This document shows, one piece after another, positions 55,395 to 63,512 of a stretch of 64,000 bases of DNA. The position numbers and the translations under genes were made by a program. The stretch spans positions 5,001 to 69,000 of the forward strand of contig NZ_AULQ01000009.1 of assembly GCF_000422365.1 (NCBI RefSeq). The letters run 5' to 3'. The notes under the pieces are model-generated. The model was not told where the DNA came from. It made no database searches and saw only the letters and a program-made list of their open reading frames with translations. The stretch comes from Mesoflavibacter zeaxanthinifaciens DSM 18436. GTDB taxonomy: Bacteria > Bacteroidota > Bacteroidia > Flavobacteriales > Flavobacteriaceae. Position 1 is the stretch's first letter. The number at the start of each line of letters is the position of its first letter.

Positions 55395-55946
55395 ATGAGT
55401 TTTATTGGTTTTATAAAAAGTAAAGAATTTTTAAAGCAAATTATAATTGCTATTATAGCAGTTGTAGTAATTGTTTTTTTGTTGCTTAAATGGTTAAACG
55501 TAACCACAAATCACGGTACATTTGAGACTGTACCTGACTTAACAGGAAAATCTATTGAGGTAGCTAAGATGGAGTTAGAACAAAATAATTTGGTAATGCA
55601 AATTCAAGACTCTGCTAATTTTAATCCAAACTACCCAAAATTTGCAGTTATAGAACAAGACCCAAAACCAAATGCTCAAGTTAAAGAAAATCGTAAAATT
55701 TACATTACCTTAAATCCTTCAGGATATCGTAAAGTTGCAGTTCCAGATTTAAGACAACGTACATTTAGACAAGCAAAACCAACCTTAGAAGCTTTAGGCT
55801 TTAAAGTAGGGAAGAAAACCTACATTGACAATATTGCTAAAGATATGGTTTTAGGTATGCGTTACAAAGGAAAAGTTTTAGATCCAGGAACAAAATTGCC
55901 AAAAACAGCTTCAATAGATTTAGTTTTAGGTAACGGTAATCGATAA
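55395..55946 (+). CDS. PASTA domain-containing membrane protein
   Basis: A 183-residue protein with one N-terminal transmembrane helix (about 15-33) and two PASTA domains: about 44-110 (VPDLTGKSIEVAKMELEQNN) and about 112-182 (VPDLRQRTFRQAKPTLEALG). PASTA domains in kinases and penicillin-binding proteins bind muropeptides or beta-lactams, but there is no kinase or transpeptidase here. It is divergent from ddl and 13 bases upstream of the pseudouridine synthase gene. A periplasmic peptidoglycan-related role is inferred. TATATTTG at 55368-55375 is a probable -7 element. Confidence 0.87.
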   Translation: MSFIGFIKSKEFLKQIIIAIIAVVVIVFLLLKWLNVTTNHGTFETVPDLTGKSIEVAKMELEQNNLVMQIQDSANFNPNYPKFAVIEQDPKPNAQVKENRKIYITLNPSGYRKVAVPDLRQRTFRQAKPTLEALGFKVGKKTYIDNIAKDMVLGMRYKGKVLDPGTKLPKTASIDLVLGNGNR

Positions 55947-55959
55947 AATAATTTATATA

Positions 55960-57003
55960 ATGGACGATTACACACCAGAATTACCAGAAGAAGATAACGA
56001 CGATCTTTACGAGCATTATTCGTTTACCGCAGATAAAGGACAATCACCTTTACGTATCGATAAATGGTTAATGAATAAGGTAGAAAACGCTACCCGAAAC
56101 AAAATACAAGACGCCGCAAAAAACGGAAGCATCTTTGTAAATGGTACACCAGTAAAACCCAACTACAAGGTAAAACCAAATGATCAGGTACGCGTATTAT
56201 TTCAACATCCGCCACATGAAAATTTATTAGTTGCAGAAGATATTCCATTAGACATCGTTTATGAAGACGATCAATTATTAGTTGTTAACAAACCAGCAGG
56301 CATGGTTGTACATCCAGGACATGGTAATTATTCCGGAACATTAATTAACGCACTAATTTTTCATTTTGATAATTTACCAAACAATTCAAGTGAGAGACCA
56401 GGATTAGTTCATCGTATAGATAAAGATACATCAGGATTGTTAGTGGTTGCAAAAACCGAACACGCTATGGCGCATCTTACTGCTCAATTTAAAGCCAAAA
56501 CTAGCGAGCGTGAGTATGTTGCAATAGTTTGGGGAAACATAGAAGAAGACCAAGGTACAATAGAAGGTAACATAGGAAGACATCCAAAAAACCGATTACA
56601 AAATACCGTATTCTTGGACGATGAAGCCGATAAAGGAAAACCAGCAGTAACGCACTACAAAGTTATAGAGCGTTTAGGTTATGTTACACTAGTAAGCTGC
56701 AAATTAGAAACCGGACGTACGCACCAAATACGCGTACACATGAAGCATATAGGACATACCTTATTTAATGACGAGCGTTACGGCGGAAACCTAATCTTAA
56801 AAGGTACAACCTTCACCAAATACAAGCAATTTGTAGAGAACTGTTTTAAAGTATTACCACGTCAAGCCTTACATGCCAAAACCTTAGGATTTATGCATCC
56901 AACAAAAAACGAATTTATGAGTTTTGACACGCCAATACCACAAGACATGCAAGATTGTATAGAAAAATGGAAAGGTTACTCCAAACATATAGATAATAAT
57001 TAG
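55960..57003 (+). CDS. RluA family pseudouridine synthase
   Basis: A 347-residue enzyme that converts uridine to pseudouridine in RNA, most like RluD, which modifies helix 69 of 23S rRNA. It has an N-terminal S4 RNA-binding domain (about 30-85, LRIDKWLMNKVENATRNKIQ) and a catalytic domain with GLVHRIDKDTSGLLVVAKT, where Asp154 is the expected catalytic aspartate, and LETGRTHQIRVHMKHIGH. It is co-transcribed with the PASTA gene. The site of modification cannot be told from sequence. Confidence 0.93.
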   Translation: MDDYTPELPEEDNDDLYEHYSFTADKGQSPLRIDKWLMNKVENATRNKIQDAAKNGSIFVNGTPVKPNYKVKPNDQVRVLFQHPPHENLLVAEDIPLDIVYEDDQLLVVNKPAGMVVHPGHGNYSGTLINALIFHFDNLPNNSSERPGLVHRIDKDTSGLLVVAKTEHAMAHLTAQFKAKTSEREYVAIVWGNIEEDQGTIEGNIGRHPKNRLQNTVFLDDEADKGKPAVTHYKVIERLGYVTLVSCKLETGRTHQIRVHMKHIGHTLFNDERYGGNLILKGTTFTKYKQFVENCFKVLPRQALHAKTLGFMHPTKNEFMSFDTPIPQDMQDCIEKWKGYSKHIDNN

Positions 57004-57118
57004 GGCGTTACCACAAGGGTCGCGCTATTCACTATATCTTTTTTTGCAAATGTTTAAAGCTTAACCACAAAGTAAAAGCAGCAAAAAAAGGATGTCGTTA
57101 CTATCGCTAACGCGCTTA
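57001..57118. repeat. Structured intergenic repeat-like element
   Basis: Directly after the pseudouridine synthase stop, GCGTTA (57005-57010) pairs with TAACGC (57108-57113). Inside, CTTTTTTTGC (57038-57047) pairs perfectly with GCAAAAAAAG (57081-57090), leaving a 33-base AT-rich loop. GC content is higher than in the surrounding gaps. The opening GGGCGTTACCACAAGGGTCG and closing CGCTAACGC resemble intergenic elements I recall from other Flavobacteriaceae genomes; only one copy is in this window. Confidence 0.6.
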
Positions 57119-57225
57119 ATCAAACCCAATAATAAAACCGAATAGTTCTATTGTAAATTACTATATATTCAGCTTTTATAACGCAGTAACAATTTGTAAT
57201 TTAGTATCTGTAAAAAGATAGATTT

Positions 57226-57984
57226 ATGAAACTAGTATTATCACCAGCAAAGTCATTAGATTTTGAAACCCAATTGCCAACAAATAAAACCACTCAGCCA
57301 CAATTTTTAGAGCAATCTTTAAAGTTAAATAAAGCACTAAAATCAAAAAGCCCAAAGTCTTTATCAAAGCTAATGAGTATAAGTGATAAGTTAGCAGATT
57401 TAAATTACCAACGTAATCAAGAGTTTACAGTACCATTTACAGACGATAACGCCAGACCAGCAATGTATGCTTTTAATGGTGATGTATATAAAGGATTAGA
57501 TGCTTACACTATACCAAAAGATAAGCTTGAACTTACACAAAATACGGTTAGAATTTTATCCGGACTTTACGGTGTTTTAAAACCATTAGATTTAATACAA
57601 CCATACCGTTTAGAAATGGGAACCAAGCTTAAAGTGGGTACAAAAGATAATTTATATCAATTCTGGAAAAAAGATATTGTAAATACGTTAAATGAAGAGT
57701 TAGAAGACGACGAGTTGTTTGTTAACCTTGCGTCTAACGAGTATTTCAAAGCAATTGATAAAAAAGCATTAAAAGTACCTGTAATAGACATTACGTTTAA
57801 AGAATTTAAAAACGGTAAGCTTAAAATTATTTCATTTTATGCCAAAGAAGCACGTGGTTTAATGGCAAGATATATTATTGACACTAACGCAAAAACTTTA
57901 GATGATTTAAAAAAGTTTAATTACGACAACTATCAATTTGATGGAAAACTCTCAGAAGAAAATCACTTGGTCTTTACAAGATAA
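57226..57984 (+). CDS. yaaA: Peroxide stress protein YaaA
   Basis: A 252-residue protein of the YaaA/DUF328 family, which in E. coli limits intracellular iron damage during peroxide stress. The start [12 protein letters not shown] is diagnostic; [38 protein letters not shown] and [13 protein letters not shown] follow. Its last 44 bases are shared, in another frame, with the next small gene. Confidence 0.93.
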   Translation: MKLVLSPAKSLDFETQLPTNKTTQPQFLEQSLKLNKALKSKSPKSLSKLMSISDKLADLNYQRNQEFTVPFTDDNARPAMYAFNGDVYKGLDAYTIPKDKLELTQNTVRILSGLYGVLKPLDLIQPYRLEMGTKLKVGTKDNLYQFWKKDIVNTLNEELEDDELFVNLASNEYFKAIDKKALKVPVIDITFKEFKNGKLKIISFYAKEARGLMARYIIDTNAKTLDDLKKFNYDNYQFDGKLSEENHLVFTR

Positions 57985-58279
57985 CAAGCGAACAGAACAA
58001 GAACGTAACGTTTTTAAACCAACGGGCAAACCAGCAAAAAGTAAAAATATAACTTATTTGTTTTGGGCAGTAATTATAGTACTTGCAATAAGTTATTTAT
58101 TACCATTTTTATATGAAGATAGAGTAGAAGTTTGCTTTACAGAAACATACTGTTTTAACTCTCAAGACAATATATTTTTATATGGTTTATATGTCTTTTT
58201 TAATATTACAATATTACTGCTAGCAGTATTTGGTGCATATGTAGTAGGAAAAAAAATAGGGCAAAAGTTTAAAATTTAA
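57941..58279 (+). CDS. Small two-helix membrane protein of unknown function
   Basis: A 112-residue protein with a basic, soluble N terminus (about 1-35) and two predicted transmembrane helices at about 39-58 and 81-102, separated by a short loop with two cysteines (VCFTETYCF). I do not recognise it. Its ATG at 57941 lies 44 bases inside yaaA; a TTG three bases earlier is less likely. The stop overlaps the end of the opposing THX gene by three bases. Translational coupling to yaaA is probable. Confidence 0.7.
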   Translation: MENSQKKITWSLQDNKRTEQERNVFKPTGKPAKSKNITYLFWAVIIVLAISYLLPFLYEDRVEVCFTETYCFNSQDNIFLYGLYVFFNITILLLAVFGAYVVGKKIGQKFKI

Positions 58280-58407
58280 GCTTTTGCCTTTTTATCTACA
58301 TTAATTTTAGTTTCTGGTCTTACACGTTTTTTTATTTTTGGTCGTCTAACACCAAAAGTACCTCTGTGTATTTTACCACGTTTAGATTTTTTATCTCCTT
58401 TTCCCAT
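58276..58407 (-). CDS. 30S ribosomal protein THX
   Basis: A 43-residue, very basic protein (MGKGDKKSKRGKIHRGTFG at the start, then [24 protein letters not shown]) that matches the THX family, a short peptide bound in the head of the small subunit in Thermus and found in Bacteroidota. It is not adjacent to other ribosomal protein genes. It ends in a 3-base overlap with the opposing small membrane protein gene. Such short genes are often left out of automatic annotation. Confidence 0.9.
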   Translation of the reverse strand: MGKGDKKSKRGKIHRGTFGVRRPKIKKRVRPETKINVDKKAKA

Positions 58408-58470
58408 ATTTTAATTGTATTTTTCTACACTTAACATACAAAAAATATAAACCAAATCCAAGACTATATT

Positions 58471-59139
58471 GTGTTTAAACATCATCATCCATATCCGCCA
58501 TTCATTAAAAAAGATACTAAAAAACTGATTGTTGGGACATTACCACCACCAAGATTCAGTACAGGCGATTTGTTGGAAAAAGATGTAGATTTTTGTTATG
58601 GTAGTTATTACAATTCACTTTGGTTGTATATTGATAAAATACATAATCTAAACTTAAGATTTGATAATTCTCAAGAAGCTATAGACCAGCGAAAAGATTT
58701 TTTAATCAAACACAAAATAGGCGTTTGTGATATTGTAAATAGTTGCGAAAGAGAAAAAATAGACGCTTCAGATTTAGGAATGTTTAATGTTAAATTAAGA
58801 GATGTTATAGATTACATTAAACGATTTTCTAATATTGAAACCATACTTTTTACTGGCGGAAATAGTAAAAATGGACCAGAGTATTTCTTTAGAAAACATA
58901 TAAAAGATTACAATATAAAATTAGAATTGGTCTCTAATGAAATACCAAGAATTCATCAATTTGAATTACCAAATACTAATTCAGAAAATAGAGTTATTAA
59001 AACAGTATCTCTAACCTCATCTTCAGGTAGCGCTAATCGAGCCATAGGAAGTAATCCGTTATATAAACAGCTTAAAGCTAAGAATCCAAAATTCAACACC
59101 TTTGATTTTAGAGTGTTGCAGTATCAAGAGTTTTTTTAG
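58471..59139 (+). CDS. Uracil-DNA glycosylase superfamily protein, GTG start
   Basis: A 222-residue protein of the UDG-like fold group. LIVGTLPPPRFS near residues 19-30 sits where the catalytic water-activating motif of UDG is found, and ILFTGGNSKNG lies in the middle; the classical GQDPYH is absent. The GTG start at 58471 gives MFKHHHPYPPF, a beginning that fits the family, and no in-frame ATG is close. Glycosylase activity and target base are unproven. It is divergent from the THX gene. Confidence 0.78.
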   Translation: MFKHHHPYPPFIKKDTKKLIVGTLPPPRFSTGDLLEKDVDFCYGSYYNSLWLYIDKIHNLNLRFDNSQEAIDQRKDFLIKHKIGVCDIVNSCEREKIDASDLGMFNVKLRDVIDYIKRFSNIETILFTGGNSKNGPEYFFRKHIKDYNIKLELVSNEIPRIHQFELPNTNSENRVIKTVSLTSSSGSANRAIGSNPLYKQLKAKNPKFNTFDFRVLQYQEFF

Positions 59140-59250
59140 AAAATAAATCTAAATGTGTTTATGCTTGTATCTTATATTCTATTGGAGCAAAAAATAATTA
59201 AGTCAAAAATGATTTATAATATAAACAGCAGCGATAAAACTAAAAAACCA

Positions 59251-59280
59251 TTAATTAGCCGTACATTCGCAGCTAATTAA
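59251..59280. promoter_or_regulatory. Perfect inverted repeat upstream of the RNA helicase gene
   Basis: TTAATTAGC (59251-59259) and GCTAATTAA (59272-59280) are perfect 9-base arms around a 12-base loop. There is no T run, so it is unlikely to be a terminator. It ends 44 bases before the helicase start codon and could be an operator or a 5'-leader hairpin. Confidence 0.5.
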
Positions 59281-59324
59281 AGAGGTAACCTAAAAAAATA
59301 GTGTTTATCTCACAAACATTATTT

Positions 59325-60620
59325 ATGTCATTTCAATCTTTAGGTTTATCTCAACCTTTACTAAAAGCAATTAGTAAAAAAGGATACACAACACCAAGTC
59401 CAATACAATTAAAAGCGATACCACCAGTTTTAGATGGTAATGATGTATTGGCTTCTGCACAAACAGGAACAGGTAAAACTGCAGGTTTTACCTTACCATT
59501 ACTGCACATTTTATCAGAAAACCCTAAAAAGAAGTTTAGACCTATTCGTGCGTTAATTTTAACGCCAACTAGAGAGCTTGCAGCTCAAGTCTATACAAAT
59601 GTAAAGGAATATAGCGAGTTTTTAAATTTGCGTAGCGCAGTAATTTTTGGTGGAGTCAACCAAAAACCACAAATAGCGACTATTAGAAAAGGTGTAGACG
59701 TTTTGGTAGCAACACCAGGACGGTTATTAGATTTAATTAATCAAAATGAATTGTCTATAAAACGTGTAGAAATTTTTGTTCTAGATGAAGCGGATCGAAT
59801 GTTAGATATGGGTTTTTTAAGAGATATTGAACGTGTCATGAAATTTATGCCAGACAAACGTCAAAACCTGATGTTTTCGGCAACATTTTCTAAAGACATT
59901 AAAAAACTGGCTAACGGAATTTTAAACAATCCTATTCAAGTTGAAGCAACTCCAGAAAATACAACTGTAGAGGCTATTTCGCAAAAAGTATATCGTGTTG
60001 CAAAAGGTAAAAAAACAGGCTTGGTTATCAAACTAATTAAAGATGGAAACTGGAAGCAAGTTTTAGTATTTACAAGAACCAAACATGGCGCCAATAAATT
60101 GTGTAAAAAAATGGACCAAGTTGGTATAAAAGCAGCAGCAATCCACGGAAATAAAAGTCAAGGCGCGCGTACCAAAGCTTTAGAAGGCTTTAAAAGCGGA
60201 AGTATTAATGTGCTTGTTGCAACAGATATTGCTGCGCGTGGTTTAGATATACCGTTATTACCACATGTAATAAATTTTGAAATCCCTAATATTTCAGAAG
60301 ATTACGTACACCGTATTGGACGTACAGGTAGAGCAGGAGCAGATGGGCAAGCTATTAGCCTAGTAAGTGCAGACGAAACTACATTTTTAAAAGATATAGA
60401 AAAATTAATAGGCGAAAAGTTACCCGTCGAAATTTTAGAAGGTTTTGAGCCAGATCCAAATGCGTCTACTGCTCCGATTAGACCAGGACAAAATAGAAGA
60501 TCAAAAAGCAATAATTCTAATAAGCCTAAAGGCGAAAGAAAAAGCACAACTTCAAACTCAGGAAGAAGACAAAGAAATCGTAATAAAAACAGAAATTCTA
60601 ATAGAAAAAGTAACAATTAA
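59325..60620 (+). CDS. DEAD-box RNA helicase
   Basis: A 431-residue ATP-dependent RNA helicase of the RhlE type. The Q motif precedes AQTGTGKT (45-52), then [13 protein letters not shown] (154-157) in [13 protein letters not shown], and the C-terminal domain with [12 protein letters not shown] and [10 protein letters not shown]. The last ~45 residues are a disordered Arg/Lys/Asn/Ser tail likely to bind RNA. The frame is open to a GTG at 59301, but MSFQSLGLS at 59325 is the family start. The next gene starts at the base after its stop. Confidence 0.94.
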   Translation: MSFQSLGLSQPLLKAISKKGYTTPSPIQLKAIPPVLDGNDVLASAQTGTGKTAGFTLPLLHILSENPKKKFRPIRALILTPTRELAAQVYTNVKEYSEFLNLRSAVIFGGVNQKPQIATIRKGVDVLVATPGRLLDLINQNELSIKRVEIFVLDEADRMLDMGFLRDIERVMKFMPDKRQNLMFSATFSKDIKKLANGILNNPIQVEATPENTTVEAISQKVYRVAKGKKTGLVIKLIKDGNWKQVLVFTRTKHGANKLCKKMDQVGIKAAAIHGNKSQGARTKALEGFKSGSINVLVATDIAARGLDIPLLPHVINFEIPNISEDYVHRIGRTGRAGADGQAISLVSADETTFLKDIEKLIGEKLPVEILEGFEPDPNASTAPIRPGQNRRSKSNNSNKPKGERKSTTSNSGRRQRNRNKNRNSNRKSNN

Positions 60621-60836
60621 ATGACACCTGTTTTAAAAGAAAAGATTATTAAAGTTTGTGACCAGAAAATTAAAACAAAAGGTGAAAATGTTGGTGTTTC
60701 ATTTTATGCGTTTTTTAAAAATAAAAATGATAATCCAGAATTGTTGATGGAAGCAGCTACTTGGTGGATTAAAACTCATAAATTAGATCATTTTGAAAAG
60801 GCTATTAAAATAAAGGAATTAGTAGAAAATATCTAA
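60621..60836 (+). CDS. DUF6500-like small protein
   Basis: A 71-residue, lysine-rich soluble protein (VCDQKIKTKGENVGVSFYAF, then EAATWWIKTHKLDHFEKA). It resembles DUF6500 proteins, which have no known role. It begins directly after the helicase stop and its stop shares one base with the next start (TAATG), so the three genes are tightly coupled. The all-helical look and basic character would fit nucleic-acid binding, which is a guess. Confidence 0.8.
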   Translation: MTPVLKEKIIKVCDQKIKTKGENVGVSFYAFFKNKNDNPELLMEAATWWIKTHKLDHFEKAIKIKELVENI

Positions 60837-61066
60837 TGGAAAATCAACCTAATAATCCACTACACGGTATAAAACTAGAAAAAATTGTAACCGACTTACA
60901 AGCACATTATGGTTGGGAATACATGGGACATGTTATTAAGATCAATTGCTTTATTAGCAATCCTTCAATTAAATCTAGTTTAAAGTTTTTGCGTCGTACA
61001 CCTTGGGCAAGAGCAAAAGTAGAAGCGATGTATTTAAATTATTTAAAGCATAATAATCCTAAATAA
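60836..61066 (+). CDS. VF530 family (DUF2132) small DNA-binding protein
   Basis: A 76-residue protein matching the VF530 family: NPLHGIKLEKIVTDLQAHYGW, then FISNPSIKSSLKFLRRTPWARAKVEAMYL. A structure-based DNA-binding function has been suggested for the family, but no in vivo role is known. It is the last gene of the helicase unit; its start overlaps the previous stop by one base. No clear terminator follows. Confidence 0.9.
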   Translation: MENQPNNPLHGIKLEKIVTDLQAHYGWEYMGHVIKINCFISNPSIKSSLKFLRRTPWARAKVEAMYLNYLKHNNPK

Positions 61067-61128
61067 ATACAAGCAAGAAATTGGTAATTATAAAATAGCT
61101 GTTGTAAAAACGTTATTTACTAAAACGC

Positions 61129-62043
61129 TTAGAAAAGATTATTTTTAGTTAAGTTTTTGTCTAGCTTTTTGCTTTTTTTAGCTAAATAACGACGTAAGAC
61201 ACCACCTTTTACATTGTTTACATCAAACTCTACAATAAACGCTTCTTTATCAATACTAGTAACTATTCGATACATTTTTTTTATATCTATACGGTTTATA
61301 ATGGTATGTATAATATCAAAATCTTCAGTTTTGCCTTTACTGCCAAATCCTTTTTGACCTTTATAAATAGTCATTCCTGCTCCTAGTTCATTAATGATTG
61401 CAACTTTTATTTTCTCATAATGGGTTGATACAATGGTAATACCAATAAAATCTTCAAAACCTTCAATAACCAAATCTGTAACTTTTGCAGTGACAATGTA
61501 GGTTAGAATAGAGTACATCGCAATTTCTTTAGAAATTACAAAAGCAGTAATAGAAAATAAGATGATATTAAAAACAAGAATAACTTTTCCTATACTAATG
61601 CCAAACCTATCATTAATAAATATGCCTAAAATCTCTGATCCATCAAGTACAGCACCATTTCTAATCGCAATACCAATACCTGCGCCAAGAAACAAACCGC
61701 CAAATATGGAAATTAAAAATTTATCTTCTGTGATAATTTCAAAGTTTTCAAAGTGAATAAAAAGAGCTAACCCAATAATACTAATAATAGATTTTAAAAT
61801 AATTCTTTTAGATACAGTAAAATACCCCATAATTAAAAACGGAATACTAAAAACAATCAATAATATAGAGATATTAATATTTATTAGTTTATTAATTAAT
61901 AAAGCTATACCAGTTACACCTCCATCCATAAACCCGTTTGGTAATAAAAATGCTTTTAAGCCAATACTAGCAAGAACAATACCCAATAGGATTTGAAAAT
62001 ATTCTGAAAAAAAATTAAAAACATTAGAGGTTTTAGGTGTCAT
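61129..62043 (-). CDS. YitT family membrane protein (DUF161/DUF2179)
   Basis: A 304-residue inner-membrane protein with five to six helices (about 14-200), GFMDGGVTGIALLIN near the first, and GIGIAIRNGAVLDGSEILGI in the middle, then a soluble DUF2179 domain (about 215-300, containing TIYKGQKGFGSKGKTEDF). Function is unestablished; transport has been proposed. It starts 3 bases after trmL in the same direction. Confidence 0.9.
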   Translation of the reverse strand: MTPKTSNVFNFFSEYFQILLGIVLASIGLKAFLLPNGFMDGGVTGIALLINKLININISILLIVFSIPFLIMGYFTVSKRIILKSIISIIGLALFIHFENFEIITEDKFLISIFGGLFLGAGIGIAIRNGAVLDGSEILGIFINDRFGISIGKVILVFNIILFSITAFVISKEIAMYSILTYIVTAKVTDLVIEGFEDFIGITIVSTHYEKIKVAIINELGAGMTIYKGQKGFGSKGKTEDFDIIHTIINRIDIKKMYRIVTSIDKEAFIVEFDVNNVKGGVLRRYLAKKSKKLDKNLTKNNLF

Positions 62044-62046
62044 ATT

Positions 62047-62502
62047 TTAATGGTTTAACTGTCTTAATCCTTCATAAATTACAATACTAACTGCATTAGC
62101 AATATTTAGACTTCTAATATGTTGGCTATGAAGTGGTATTTTATATAAATTATTAGCTTCTTTTTCTATTAAAGATTTAGGTAAGCCAACCGATTCTTTT
62201 CCGAAGACCAAAAACAAATCTTCTTCAAACGGAATATCCCAATGGGTTTTTTTTCCGTGTGCAGATAAAAAAGCCATTTTTTTGTTTTTGTTTTTAGAGA
62301 AAAAATCATCTATATTATCATAATAAATAACCTCTAGGTGCTGCCAATAATCTAAACCAGCTCTTTTTAAACGTTTGTCTGTAAGTTCAAAACCAAAGGG
62401 TTTGACCAAGTGTAATTTACTACCAGATCCTAACGCTAATCTACCAATGTTTCCTGTGTTATTTGGTATTTCAGGTTCTATTAAAACAATATTAAGCGAC
62501 AT
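62047..62502 (-). CDS. trmL: tRNA (cytidine(34)-2'-O)-methyltransferase
   Basis: TrmL methylates the ribose of the wobble nucleotide in leucine tRNAs. The protein is 151 residues with a SPOUT trefoil-knot fold: EIPNNTGNIGRLALGSGSKL at the start, FVFGKES-type LFLVFGKESVGLP, and IPLHSQHIRSLNIANAVSI at the knot. It overlaps the end of the upstream small membrane protein gene by 11 bases. Confidence 0.93.
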   Translation of the reverse strand: MSLNIVLIEPEIPNNTGNIGRLALGSGSKLHLVKPFGFELTDKRLKRAGLDYWQHLEVIYYDNIDDFFSKNKNKKMAFLSAHGKKTHWDIPFEEDLFLVFGKESVGLPKSLIEKEANNLYKIPLHSQHIRSLNIANAVSIVIYEGLRQLNH

Positions 62503-62716
62503 TCTTTTTATTGATTTTTAAGATGAAAATTCTAATTAAAAGTACCCAAGGAAATCCATGTAATACAACGTCAAACCAATCCATCAGCAGCATGCCATTT
62601 GCACCACCAGCAATCCATTTTAGTTTTCCCCAAAGATGAGGTTCGGGAAAAAAAGGAGCTAAACCAAGCGTTAAGCAGAGTAGTATTATTAAACGAAAAT
62701 CATTAAGTAATTTCAT
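62492..62716 (-). CDS. Small conserved-looking membrane protein
   Basis: A 74-residue protein with two hydrophobic segments (about 7-23 and 42-66), PFFPEPHLWGKLKW between them and a basic C terminus. I recall very similar short proteins in Flavobacteriaceae, sometimes labelled RND transporter without support. The function is unknown. It overlaps trmL by 11 bases. The U-tract of a terminator-like hairpin touches its start codon. Confidence 0.72.
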   Translation of the reverse strand: MKLLNDFRLIILLCLTLGLAPFFPEPHLWGKLKWIAGGANGMLLMDWFDVVLHGFPWVLLIRIFILKINKKNVA

Positions 62717-62753
62717 AAAAAAAAGCCTATTCTACCTTTTAAGAATAGGCTTT
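62717..62753 (-). terminator. Terminator-like hairpin directly before the small membrane protein gene
   Basis: Stem 62722-62733 (AAAGCCTATTCT) pairs perfectly with 62742-62753 around an 8-base loop. On the minus strand it is followed by T bases up to 62717, and the ATG of the next gene begins at 62716. It would end a transcript coming from the 62773-62919 gene. Confidence 0.75.
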
Positions 62754-62772
62754 AAATATAAATATTTACAGA

Positions 62773-62919
62773 TTAACTGTTTGTTTTATTTTGCTGATTT
62801 TTGATTGTTTTTTCATCAATATCAAAATCGTTTGTTTCCAACTTTGTGTTTCCTGTCGGATTAGTTGGATTGGTTTGTTCTTTTGTTCGTTTTAATTTTC
62901 TGTCGGCTATAATTCCCAT
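62773..62919 (-). CDS. 48-residue hypothetical protein
   Basis: An ATG at 62919 opens a 48-codon frame (MGIIADRKLKRTKEQTNPTN, then a Thr/Asn-rich and acidic tail). It is hydrophilic and probably disordered. I do not recognise it. In favour of a real gene: it lies in an otherwise empty gap and is bracketed by terminators on the same strand, one just downstream of it and one ending the upstream DUF805 unit. Against: no promoter with correct spacing is clear. Confidence 0.45.
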   Translation of the reverse strand: MGIIADRKLKRTKEQTNPTNPTGNTKLETNDFDIDEKTIKNQQNKTNS

Positions 62920-63009
62920 AATTTTTCTTTTTTTGTTCAATTATAATTTAAGAAAAACAATGAGAAATTTTCATAAATCGTTGTTAAACAATTCTTTTAA
63001 GATGTTAAT

Positions 63010-63042
63010 AAAAAAGCCTGCATAACTTATGCAGGCTTTTTT
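63010..63042 (-). terminator. Intrinsic terminator of the DUF805 gene
   Basis: A perfect 15-base-pair stem (63010-63024 with 63028-63042, core GCCTGCATA) with a 3-base loop and a T run on the minus strand. It follows the DUF805 stop by 17 bases. Confidence 0.87.
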
Positions 63043-63058
63043 ATGGTTTAGAAATATT

Positions 63059-63466
63059 TTAGTCATTTACTTGACCAATCTCATTAATTTCTTCAGAGTT
63101 TGGTGCTTTAGGATCTGGACCATATTGATTAGGACCTTTATCTCCTTCTGTAACAAAAAGAATTAATAACCAAATCCCACCAATTAATGGTATTAAACTA
63201 ATTAGATAAAACCATCCGCTTTTTCCAACATCATGTAATCGTCTTACAGCTACAGCTAAACTAGGGATAAACACTGCTAAAACATAGATAAGGTATAAAA
63301 ACATAAAACCAGGAGCTTCTAATAGACCTGATAGTACACCAGAAACTAAAGCAATAGCTACTATAAATAAAAAATTAAATAAGACAAACATCCAATACTC
63401 TTGACGTCTTGCTCTTCCTTCAAAATTTGCGTAATTATCTCTTACGACTTTTAAATACCATTCCAT
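63059..63466 (-). CDS. DUF805 domain-containing membrane protein
   Basis: A 135-residue inner-membrane protein. After MEWYLKVVRDNYANFEGRARRQEYWMF come three to four helices with VRRLHDVGKSGW between them, both typical of DUF805. The tail (about 112-135) is soluble and acidic. The function of the family is unknown. It lies 46 bases downstream of trpA in the same direction. Confidence 0.9.
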   Translation of the reverse strand: MEWYLKVVRDNYANFEGRARRQEYWMFVLFNFLFIVAIALVSGVLSGLLEAPGFMFLYLIYVLAVFIPSLAVAVRRLHDVGKSGWFYLISLIPLIGGIWLLILFVTEGDKGPNQYGPDPKAPNSEEINEIGQVND

Positions 63467-63512
63467 AATGAAATATTTTAATTGGTTAGTGATTAATAAC
63501 CAAATATATGTT

